Part shown: positions 7,407 to 13,978 of the stretch, one piece after another | Layout: the number at the start of each line of letters is the position of its first letter | How positions within the stretch are numbered: the stretch's first letter is position 1 | Origin: JAUXEH01 sp965602945 | GTDB lineage: Bacteria; Acidobacteriota; Aminicenantia; Aminicenantales; Aminicenantaceae | Length of the DNA stretch: 20,649 nucleotides | Direction: 5' to 3' | Assembly (NCBI GenBank): GCA_965602945.1 | Contig: CBFDBC010000045.1 | Location: 1-20,649, forward strand | Position numbers and translations under genes: made by a program | Notes under the pieces: generated by a model | Databases searched by the model: none | The model's input: the letters and a program-made list of their open reading frames with translations, nothing else | Told to the model about the DNA's origin: nothing

Positions 7407-8467
7407 GCGCCAGGAAAGTGCAGGCCTGGTTCGAGGACCGGCTGGGGCTGTCGGATATCTTCGGCTTCCTGACCAAGAAACCCATTCCTCAGCACAAACA
7501 CACCATCTGGTACTACACGGGGAGCGCCATCCTTTTGTTCTTCGTGATCCAGGTGGTGACCGGCTTCATGCTGGCCTTCTACTACAAGCCCACCCTCGAG
7601 CAGGCCAACGCCAGCGTGGCCCGCATCGTCACCGAGGTGCCTATGGGATGGATCATGCGCTCCATCCACAGCTGGTCCGCCTCCTTCATGATCGCCCTGC
7701 TGTTCATCCATCTCCTGAGCATCTGGATCACCAAATCCTATCGGAAGCCGCGCGAGCTGACCTGGATGAGCGGGGTGCTCCTGATGGTCGTCTCTCTGGC
7801 GTTCGGATTCACCGGGTACCTGCTCCCCTGGGACGAGCTGTCGCTCTCGGCGACCAAGGTCGGGACCGACATCCCGCGCGCCATCCCGGTGGTGGGCCAG
7901 TGGGTCACCAGCCTGCTGCGCGGGGGCGAAGACGTGACCGGGGACACGCTGACGCGCTTCTTCTCGATCCACATCAGCATCCTGCCCGTGTTCGCGTTCC
8001 TGCTGCTGGCGGTGCACATCTTCCTCATCCAGAAACACGGCATCAGCTATCCCCTGGAGGCCGAGAAGCACAAGGACCAGGTCAGGACCATACCGTTCTG
8101 GCCGAATTTTGTGTACCGCGAGATGGTGGTGTGGCTTGTCCTCCTGGGCGTGTTCCTCACTGTGGCCATCCTGATGCCGCATCCGGTGGGGAACCAGGCC
8201 GACCTCATGGCCCCGGCCCCGGAAGGTATCAAACCCGAGTGGTACTTCCTGTTCCTCTTCCAGACCCTGAAGATCTTTCCGGCGCATGTCCTGGTCGTGA
8301 CCGGGGAGACCCTGGCCGTCCTTCTCATCCTGTTTTTCGCGGTCCTGTTCTTTTTTCTGCCGCTCATCGACACCAAGCCGGAGGATAGGAGGGGGAGGAT
8401 CATCACCTGCTCCGCCTATGTCCTTATCCTGTACGCCGTGATCATGAGCGTGTGGAGCCTGCTATGA
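7403..8467 (+). CDS. qcrB: cytochrome b, fused b6/subunit-IV type
   Basis: A 354-residue membrane cytochrome b with about seven helices. The first ~220 residues resemble cytochrome b6: heme ligands His89/His103 (spacing 13) and His190/His205 (spacing 14, as in b6f), and the KPRELTW and TGYLLPWD elements. The rest resembles subunit IV, with the quinol-site motif PEWYFLFLFQ, so the two b6f genes are joined. The b6 Cys that binds heme c-n (in a YCLGG context) appears to be replaced by Tyr (WYYTGS), so that heme is probably absent. With the Rieske protein it forms a menaquinol-oxidising core. No cytochrome c1, f or other CXXCH protein is encoded in the operon, leaving the acceptor open. Confidence 0.93.
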   Translation: MSARKVQAWFEDRLGLSDIFGFLTKKPIPQHKHTIWYYTGSAILLFFVIQVVTGFMLAFYYKPTLEQANASVARIVTEVPMGWIMRSIHSWSASFMIALLFIHLLSIWITKSYRKPRELTWMSGVLLMVVSLAFGFTGYLLPWDELSLSATKVGTDIPRAIPVVGQWVTSLLRGGEDVTGDTLTRFFSIHISILPVFAFLLLAVHIFLIQKHGISYPLEAEKHKDQVRTIPFWPNFVYREMVVWLVLLGVFLTVAILMPHPVGNQADLMAPAPEGIKPEWYFLFLFQTLKIFPAHVLVVTGETLAVLLILFFAVLFFFLPLIDTKPEDRRGRIITCSAYVLILYAVIMSVWSLL

Positions 8468-8808
8468 GGATCTGCACACTGGTTCTGGTACTCTGTGCGG
8501 TGTTCCTGTGGCTGTCGACGCCCGGCCCGGCGGAGGCCTGGCCCACTCGAGGGCTTACGACCTTATCCCAGGAGGAAACAACCGCGGCTCCGGCAGAGAC
8601 GGAAGCCCAGGAACTCGAGATGGAAGAGATCCATTCGGGCCCCAAGGATATACAGGAACGGATCGCCGCCTACGTGTTCCTGGGCTGGCTTTGGCTCTCC
8701 ATCCTAGTGCTCATCTACGTCCTCCGCCTGAAGATCAAAGAGAGCGACCGTTTGAATAGCTTCGCTTATTTTGATACAGATAAAGAGACCCCGCGGCAAG
8801 GAACGTGA
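8464..8808 (+). CDS. small secreted-tail, single-TM protein of the cytochrome b cluster
   Basis: A 114-residue protein I do not recognise. It has an N-terminal signal-like helix ending near PGPAEA, an acidic Glu/Thr-rich middle (around ETEAQELEMEEIHSG), one strong transmembrane helix (YVFLGWLWLSILVLIYVL) and a short basic-then-polar tail. It contains no Cys motif or heme site (its only Cys is in the signal region). The start is the ATG at 8464, overlapping the cytochrome b stop as ATGA; its own TGA overlaps the ferredoxin start. Position and size suggest an accessory subunit of the Rieske/cytochrome b complex, perhaps docking the next gene's ferredoxin or an outside acceptor. That is inference from context only. 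Confidence 0.75.
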   Translation: MRICTLVLVLCAVFLWLSTPGPAEAWPTRGLTTLSQEETTAAPAETEAQELEMEEIHSGPKDIQERIAAYVFLGWLWLSILVLIYVLRLKIKESDRLNSFAYFDTDKETPRQGT

Positions 8809-9158
8809 TGGAAGCCGAGCGCAGGCGGTTCGATCCCCATATCACCTGGGCGGCCGACTACTGCAAGCACTGCTTCACCTGTGTCAACGTCTGTCCGGTC
8901 AAGAACCTGAAATTCGATGGGGACGAGATGACGTCCCTGCACAAGTGCATCCAGTGCCAGCTGTGCGAGAAATACTGCCCGGACTTTGCCCTGGAGGTGG
9001 AACCCAAACAGGCTGAGCCCGGGAAGGCCGGAAAAGCCGGGACTAAGGGCGCAGCGCGCAAAAGCACCTCCACATCCAAAAAAGGAAACAAGACTAAGAC
9101 AGGGCCGCAGAAAACGGAGGCGGCGGCCAAAAAGTCGAAGCCGGGGGCAAAAGCATGA
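8808..9158 (+). CDS. 2[4Fe-4S] ferredoxin with Lys-rich C-terminal tail (Kor delta-like)
   Basis: A 116-residue ferredoxin. Two complete [4Fe-4S] motifs are visible: Cys19/22/25/29 (CKHCFTCVNVCP) and Cys47/50/53/57 (CIQCQLCEKYCP). It precedes korA and korB, the place of the delta (ferredoxin) subunit in four-subunit 2-oxoacid oxidoreductases, so it likely carries electrons out of that enzyme. The last ~51 residues (66-116) are a low-complexity Lys/Ala/Gly/Thr/Ser tail with 14 Lys, one Arg and two Glu, similar in look to histone-H1-like tails and not part of the ferredoxin fold. Start: AAGGA at 8798-8802 favours the ATG at 8808 over the GTG at 8805, giving a TGATG junction with the previous gene. 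Confidence 0.88.
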   Translation: MEAERRRFDPHITWAADYCKHCFTCVNVCPVKNLKFDGDEMTSLHKCIQCQLCEKYCPDFALEVEPKQAEPGKAGKAGTKGAARKSTSTSKKGNKTKTGPQKTEAAAKKSKPGAKA

Positions 9159-10171
9159 AGCGCCTGACCATGGGGAACGAGGCCGTCGCCCTGGGGGCCC
9201 TGGAGGCGGGGATGACCTTCTTCGCCGCCTACCCCATCACCCCGGCTTCGGAGATCATGCACATCCTGGCCGAGAAGGAGGGCGAGATCGCTTTTGTGCA
9301 CGCCGAGGATGAGATCGCCTCCATCTACCTCGCGATCGGGGCCAGCCTGGCCGGCAGAAAGGCCATGACCTCGACCTCGGGTCCGGGCATGTCCCTCAAG
9401 CAGGAGGGGATCGGGCTGGCCCACATGATGGAGGTCCCCATGGTGGTGGTCAATGTGCAGCGCGTAGGCCCCAGCACCGGGATGCCCACGCTGCCGGCCC
9501 AGGGGGATATCATCCAGGCCCGGCACGGCAGCCACGGCGACTATTCCCCCATCGTGTTCTATCCCTGCACTATCGCCGAGTGCTACCGATACACCATCGA
9601 GGCCTTCAACGCGGCCGAGGAGTCCCGCAGCCCGGTGGTCCTGCTCCTGGACGGGTACCTGGCCCACCTGTCGGAGACGGTGGACCTGTCCCGGATCAAG
9701 CTCGACCTCAAAGCCCGGTCCTTGAAACCTCTGGGAACCGGGCACCGTCACTTCACGGGCCTGCTGGAAAAAGGCGGCATCCCCCAAACCAAGGACACGG
9801 CCTACTACCGGGAGTGGTACCAACGCACAAAGACCAAGATGCGGAAGACTGCTGACAGATACCGGTTCTACAACTACCTGGAAAATCCCGAATCCGACAC
9901 GCTGCTCATCGCCTTCGGCATCACGGCCCGGGTCATCTCTCCCCTGAGGACACACTATTCGATCTTCAACCCCATCACGCTGTATCCGGTCCTGGAGGAA
10001 GAGCTGGCAGAGGCCGCAGCCAAGCATGACCGGATCATCGTGATCGAGATGAACGACGGACAGTACCGGGGCGAAGTGCAGAAGACGCTTATGCGCAAGG
10101 TCGAGGGCCTCCCCATCCTGGGCGGCACCATCCGCTTGAATGAGATCAAAGAGAAACTCGATGCACTATAA
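9155..10171 (+). CDS. korA: 2-oxoacid:ferredoxin oxidoreductase alpha subunit
   Basis: A 338-residue alpha subunit of the CoA-dependent, thiamine-diphosphate 2-oxoacid:ferredoxin oxidoreductase. The N-terminal pyrimidine-binding domain opens with TMGNEAVALGALEAG and has YPITPASEI, EDEIASI and TSTSGPGMSL, all typical of KorA/VorA/PorA. The C-terminal part (from about residue 250) is the transketolase-C-like domain. Substrate is not determined by these motifs; neighbouring sdhCAB genes make 2-oxoglutarate (forming or using succinyl-CoA) the best guess, with branched-chain 2-oxoacids the alternative. It overlaps the ferredoxin gene by ATGA and korB by 11 bases. Length is slightly under typical KorA. 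Confidence 0.92.
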   Translation: MKRLTMGNEAVALGALEAGMTFFAAYPITPASEIMHILAEKEGEIAFVHAEDEIASIYLAIGASLAGRKAMTSTSGPGMSLKQEGIGLAHMMEVPMVVVNVQRVGPSTGMPTLPAQGDIIQARHGSHGDYSPIVFYPCTIAECYRYTIEAFNAAEESRSPVVLLLDGYLAHLSETVDLSRIKLDLKARSLKPLGTGHRHFTGLLEKGGIPQTKDTAYYREWYQRTKTKMRKTADRYRFYNYLENPESDTLLIAFGITARVISPLRTHYSIFNPITLYPVLEEELAEAAAKHDRIIVIEMNDGQYRGEVQKTLMRKVEGLPILGGTIRLNEIKEKLDAL

Positions 10172-10901
10172 AGACTACGTGAAATGGGCCCGCATGCCCT
10201 CCACCTGGTGCGGCGGCTGCGCCATCGGCATCGTGTTCAAACAGCTGACCTTCACCTTGGCCAAGATGGGAGTGCCGCGCAAGAACCTGGTCGTGGTGTC
10301 GGGCATCGGATGCAGCGGACGGGCCGCCGGATACTTCAACGTGGACAGCGTGCACGCCGCGCACGGCCGGGCCATCCCGGTGGCCGAGGGCATCAAGCGG
10401 GGCAATCCCGATCTCAGGGTGATCGTGTTCAGCGGGGACGGCGACCTCGCAGGCATCGGAGGGAACCACCTCATCCACGCGGCGCGCAGGGACATCGACC
10501 TGACCGTCATCTGCATCGACAACGAGATCTACGGCATGACCGGCGGGCAGATGGCTCCCACCAGCAAACGGGGGGCCAAGACCCTGACCAGCCTGAAGGG
10601 CAGCGACTACTATCCGATCAACCTGCAGGGCCTGATCACCTCTGTGCCCCGCCACTTCTACGCGCGTGGGTCCGCCTTCCGGATCAACCACCTTCAGAAG
10701 TGCATGCAGCAGGCCCTGGAGTGGCCGGGTTTCGCGTTCATAGACGCCATCTCGTACTGCATCGAGAACCATGGGCGCAGGCTGGGATTCAAGAACTCCT
10801 TCGAGATGCTGGACAAGATCAGGGCGGACTACAGGATCAATCCCAAGCCGGAGGGACTTCTCCAGCCCAATGAACTGGGGGTTCTCAATAATGAAGGTTA
10901 G
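10161..10901 (+). CDS. korB: 2-oxoacid:ferredoxin oxidoreductase beta subunit (ThDP-binding)
   Basis: A 246-residue catalytic beta subunit. The thiamine-diphosphate/Mg site is GDGDLAGIGG (from Gly92) with the downstream NEIYGMTGGQ. Cys17 and Cys20 in WCGGC plus Cys51 in GIGCSG are the conserved cysteines that bind the proximal [4Fe-4S] cluster; the fourth is probably the Cys of AISYCIENHG. The start chosen, ATG at 10161, gives the family-like N-terminus MHYKDYVKWARMPSTWCGGC and overlaps korA by 11 bases; an upstream in-frame codon at 10140 would extend it into korA coding sequence. It overlaps the GNAT-KorC gene by another 11 bases. Complete and apparently functional. Confidence 0.92.
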   Translation: MHYKDYVKWARMPSTWCGGCAIGIVFKQLTFTLAKMGVPRKNLVVVSGIGCSGRAAGYFNVDSVHAAHGRAIPVAEGIKRGNPDLRVIVFSGDGDLAGIGGNHLIHAARRDIDLTVICIDNEIYGMTGGQMAPTSKRGAKTLTSLKGSDYYPINLQGLITSVPRHFYARGSAFRINHLQKCMQQALEWPGFAFIDAISYCIENHGRRLGFKNSFEMLDKIRADYRINPKPEGLLQPNELGVLNNEG

Positions 10902-11901
10902 AGCAGGGAGACTCACGGACTGCCCCCGCGTCAACACGCTTATGGGAAAGCTGATCGACGAGATCTATGCCGGAGAATCCGAAAAGATCAGACGCATCCT
11001 CAAGGCCAACTACACCAAGGACGGCCTCAAGGAGATGTGCGGCGAGAAACAGACCCGGATGTTCGTGGTGACCGCCGACCGCAAGACCGTAGGCTTCCTC
11101 TTCGGATGGCTCTTCCACAACGTGTTCACAGTGTACTGGATCTATGTGGAAAAGCCGTACCGGGGAAAGGGAGCGGTCAATGCGCTGCTGGCCCATGCAG
11201 AGGAGGAGCTGTTCCGAAAGGGCTGTTACAAGATCGAGATGTACGCCTATGCGGAGAACAACCGCTTCCTCAATTTTAGTCAAAAGCTGGGATTTAAAAA
11301 GGGCGTGCTGATAAAAAAAAGCATGTTCGGGTTCAAGATCCGCAACATCTACAAATATATCGGGGAGTGCGGCCCCGAGGACAGGGTCAAGACCATCAAG
11401 ATCATCGGCGAGGCAGGGCAGGGTGTCAAGCTCATGTCCTATACACTGGCTTCCATCCTGGCCAAGTTGGGGAACGAGGTGTCGCTGAACCTGGAATACG
11501 ATTCGGCGGTGCGGAGCGGGACCATCAGCGCCGACCTGATCTACTCCGACGATCCCATCGACAATCCCATCATCGACGAGGCGGATGTCCTCATCAAATT
11601 TACCCGCACGCGCGACTGGTTCCCGGCCCGCGACCTGGTGATCGACGAGAGCCTGTGTGGGACCAAGAGCCTGGAGTGCAACATCCGGAGCAAGCAGGGC
11701 GCCAACTACGGGTTCCAGGACGTGGCCATCTCCAAGTTCGGCAGCAAGATCTACATCAACATGATCGCCCTGGGCCGCATCCTGCGCTACATCGGCGTCA
11801 ACATCATGCTGCTCAACATCGAGGACCTGCTCCCGCCCCGATACGTGGAAAAGAACCTGGCCGCCATCAAGTACGGGTTCAACTTCCGCGACGATACCTA
11901 G
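10891..11901 (+). CDS. GNAT acetyltransferase domain fused to 2-oxoacid:ferredoxin oxidoreductase gamma subunit
   Basis: A 336-residue two-domain protein. Residues 1 to ~155 form a GNAT N-acetyltransferase: the acetyl-CoA motif is PYRGKGAVNALL (Tyr90, Arg91, Gly92, Gly94), and CYKIEMYAYAENNRFLNFSQ with LGFKKG is the late strand/helix. Residues 166-336 are a complete KorC/gamma domain, opening with KTIKIIGEAGQGVKLM and continuing with EYDSAVRSGTISADLIYSD and DEADVLIKF. The linker is read through in one frame, and the codons around the KorC domain start (ATC GGG GAG TGC ... GTC AAG) contain no ATG, GTG or TTG, so a separate korC is unlikely. GNAT could acetylate the enzyme complex or the Lys-rich ferredoxin tail; this is speculation. 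The gamma function is secure from sequence and from the korA-korB context. Confidence 0.88.
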   Translation: MKVRAGRLTDCPRVNTLMGKLIDEIYAGESEKIRRILKANYTKDGLKEMCGEKQTRMFVVTADRKTVGFLFGWLFHNVFTVYWIYVEKPYRGKGAVNALLAHAEEELFRKGCYKIEMYAYAENNRFLNFSQKLGFKKGVLIKKSMFGFKIRNIYKYIGECGPEDRVKTIKIIGEAGQGVKLMSYTLASILAKLGNEVSLNLEYDSAVRSGTISADLIYSDDPIDNPIIDEADVLIKFTRTRDWFPARDLVIDESLCGTKSLECNIRSKQGANYGFQDVAISKFGSKIYINMIALGRILRYIGVNIMLLNIEDLLPPRYVEKNLAAIKYGFNFRDDT

Positions 11902-11935
11902 GATTCAACATATTTCACGTGCAAAGGACCATCCC

Positions 11936-12286
11936 ATGAGCGAACAGAAAACAGGTCGGGGCCTATACGTCTTCCCCGTGTTCTCATCCGTGCTGCTGGC
12001 GGCACATTTCTCACGCGTGGACCTGAAATGGATCGCGCTCCTGTGCCTGCTGTTTCCACTGATCCTTTGGATCAAGAGACGCCCGGCTCTCAGGATCTTC
12101 CAGCTCTACCTGCTGCTCGGTGTGGGGGTCTGGATCCAGCGGACACTGGTCCTGCGCGGCCTGCGCATCGAGGCGGGCGAACCATGGCTCAATCTGGTCC
12201 TTATCCTGGGAGGAGCGGCGCTCTTCACCCTGATCTCGGCACTTGTCCTGGAGAACAAGCGCATCAAGGAGAGGTATGTCCCCTGA
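11936..12286 (+). CDS. small four-helix membrane protein, function unknown
   Basis: A 116-residue, very hydrophobic protein with about four predicted helices (FPVFSSVLLAAHF, IALLCLLFPLILWI, IFQLYLLLGVGVWI, LVLILGGAALFTLISAL) and a basic end. No cysteine or recognised family motif is visible. It starts at the ATG at 11936 after AAAGGA, 34 bases beyond the GNAT-KorC stop, the widest gap inside the operon, and overlaps the NapH-like gene by 11 bases, indicating coupled translation with it. The pairing suggests a membrane partner for the NapH-like polyferredoxin. It superficially resembles COG4648-like small acyltransferase-cluster proteins, but I would not assign that. Confidence 0.8.
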   Translation: MSEQKTGRGLYVFPVFSSVLLAAHFSRVDLKWIALLCLLFPLILWIKRRPALRIFQLYLLLGVGVWIQRTLVLRGLRIEAGEPWLNLVLILGGAALFTLISALVLENKRIKERYVP

Positions 12287-13268
12287 GGCAACGGCCGGAG
12301 GGACGGGATACGGCCCGCCCCTGGCATCCTTTTTGGCCACGGGGACGCTGCTGAGCTTCATTCATTTCAAGGTCGATCCTCCCATGCTGCTCCTGGAGCG
12401 GTTCCTCCCCGGCACGGGGATGATCGAAGTGGCGTTTCTGTCCCTGTATGCCGCCTGGATCACCCATGCTTACCTCAAGGCCAGGACCACGGCCGGGCTG
12501 CGCTCCCGGATCTGGCTGCTCTTCTCAGCGGTCTTTTTCCTGCAGTTCGGGCTGGGATTGGCCGGCGTGGACCAGTGCCTGATGACGGGAAGGCTACATC
12601 TCCCCATACCGGCGCTGATCCTGGCCGGGCCCATTTTCCGCGGCGGAGGATTCTTCATGCCCATCCTCTTCGTCTCCACGGTCCTGCTGACCGGAGCGGC
12701 CTGGTGCAGCCACCTCTGCTACATCGGGAGCTGGGACAATGCGCTGGCACGGCGGAGCCGTGTACTGGACAATCCCCCCTGGTGGAAGGCGGCCCGGGGC
12801 AGCATCCTAATCGCAGCGATCCTGAGCCCCCTGGTCTTCCGCTGGACCGGCCTGGGAGGCGGCCCGGCCTTGGCCAAGGCCCTGGGATATGGACTCACGG
12901 GAGTCCTGGTTATGGTCCTGTTCTCCCGGCGCCGGGGCACCATGGTGCACTGCACGGTCTACTGCCCTGTCGGGCTGCTGGCTGACTGGATCGGGCGTCT
13001 CAATCCCTTCCGGGTGGGGTTCGACCCGGCCTGCGACGGATGCGGGGCCTGCAACCGCGCGTGCCGCTATAACGCGCTCACTGCCGGCGATATCGGCAGA
13101 CGAAAGCCCGGGATCTCATGTACACTGTGCGGGGACTGCCTTCCCTCATGCCCGAAGAGTGCCCTGCACTATGCTTTGTTCAGGCTGGACCCGACCAAGG
13201 CCCGCACCGTGTTTGTGGTTACTGTCCTTGTTCTGCACGCCGTGTTCCTGGGTGTGGCGCGCATCTGA
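12276..13268 (+). CDS. NapH/MauN-like membrane polyferredoxin
   Basis: A 330-residue membrane iron-sulfur protein. About five to six hydrophobic segments surround two short Cys motifs, Cys144/Cys148 (WCSHLCYIG) and Cys226/Cys230 (HCTVYCPVG). These match the paired CX3CP motifs of NapH, NosR and FixG, though the first has Tyr where Pro is usual. A cytoplasmic 2[4Fe-4S] domain follows: CDGCGACNRAC (from Cys253) and CTLCGDCLPSCP (from Cys282). A final helix ends the chain. NapH-type proteins pass electrons between quinol and Fe-S carriers, so here it may connect the Kor ferredoxin and the quinone pool. Start at the ATG at 12276 is set by AAGGAGAGG just upstream. Last gene of the operon; no terminator is obvious before the convergent phoU. 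Confidence 0.85.
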   Translation: MSPEATAGGTGYGPPLASFLATGTLLSFIHFKVDPPMLLLERFLPGTGMIEVAFLSLYAAWITHAYLKARTTAGLRSRIWLLFSAVFFLQFGLGLAGVDQCLMTGRLHLPIPALILAGPIFRGGGFFMPILFVSTVLLTGAAWCSHLCYIGSWDNALARRSRVLDNPPWWKAARGSILIAAILSPLVFRWTGLGGGPALAKALGYGLTGVLVMVLFSRRRGTMVHCTVYCPVGLLADWIGRLNPFRVGFDPACDGCGACNRACRYNALTAGDIGRRKPGISCTLCGDCLPSCPKSALHYALFRLDPTKARTVFVVTVLVLHAVFLGVARI

Positions 13269-13291
13269 GGCTTCGATTCAGGTAGGCTCGA

Positions 13292-13966
13292 CTAGTGTTT
13301 TTCCTTGGGATTGAATCCGATCCTGTCGAAGGGATTGCTCACGCTGGTGGTTATGTTACGCAGGTGCGAATTCACCCGCTTCAAGAAACGGATATACAAG
13401 GCCAGGGCCGCCGCATCACTCGAACGGATCGACGGATCCTTCTCCTGCACGACATCCCTCACGCGGTCGTCGCAGGTATCGTTTATCCAGGCGTATTTCT
13501 CCAGTAATTCCAGGGCCAGCACATCATCCCCTTCAATAAAGCACTTCTTGGTCTGGATGAAGTTATCCTCTACTCCCTCTTCCATACGAACCAGGTCCTC
13601 CTCGAACCGGCCTCCCGTCAGCCTTCCGGGGTGGTCGAGCGCCAGCTCCACCATGTTCTTGGTGTAGTCACCGATCCGTTCGATATCGATGATGATACTC
13701 ACCAGCGCCAATCCACTGGAAAGACCGGTCGTTCCCCGGAGGACCAGGTGTTTGAAAACCATACGCCGGACCTCCCGCTCATAGGAGTTGACCTCCTTGT
13801 CCTTATCCTTGAGGCCGAGGTCGATCTCGCTGTCATCCCGGTTGCGCAAAGATTCACGGGCCTCACGGAACATTTCGAGCGTGATATCCAGCATATCATA
13901 GGATCGCTGATAGGCATGATCCATCAATGTGTCTTTCTTGAAGATCGCCATCCATTTTTTAAACAT
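13292..13966 (-). CDS. PhoU-domain protein
   Basis: A 224-residue, highly charged all-helical protein with PhoU-like features: DITLEMFREARESL, DKEVNSYEREVRRMVFKHL, and a second helix pair with SIIIDIERIGDYTKNMVEL, the conserved metal-binding E/D-rIGD segment. PhoU-like domains attached to or encoded beside Na/phosphate symporters are thought to restrain phosphate uptake. It lies 12 bases downstream of the symporter gene on the same strand, with the strong ribosome site AGAAGGAG before its ATG at 13966. There is no pstSCAB or phoBR in the window, so it is more likely the symporter's own regulatory partner than the Pst-linked PhoU. Confidence 0.85.
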   Translation of the reverse strand: MFKKWMAIFKKDTLMDHAYQRSYDMLDITLEMFREARESLRNRDDSEIDLGLKDKDKEVNSYEREVRRMVFKHLVLRGTTGLSSGLALVSIIIDIERIGDYTKNMVELALDHPGRLTGGRFEEDLVRMEEGVEDNFIQTKKCFIEGDDVLALELLEKYAWINDTCDDRVRDVVQEKDPSIRSSDAAALALYIRFLKRVNSHLRNITTSVSNPFDRIGFNPKEKH

Positions 13967-13978
13967 GCCAAACTCCTT

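Noticed and set aside
7109..8287. Minus-strand 392-codon open frame opposite qcrA and qcrB
   Set aside because: Low-complexity His/Asp/Glu/Gln-rich translation, antisense to genes with intact cluster and heme ligands.
8858..10027. Minus-strand 389-codon open frame opposite the ferredoxin and korA
   Set aside because: Shadow of conserved genes on the other strand, with no recognisable motif.
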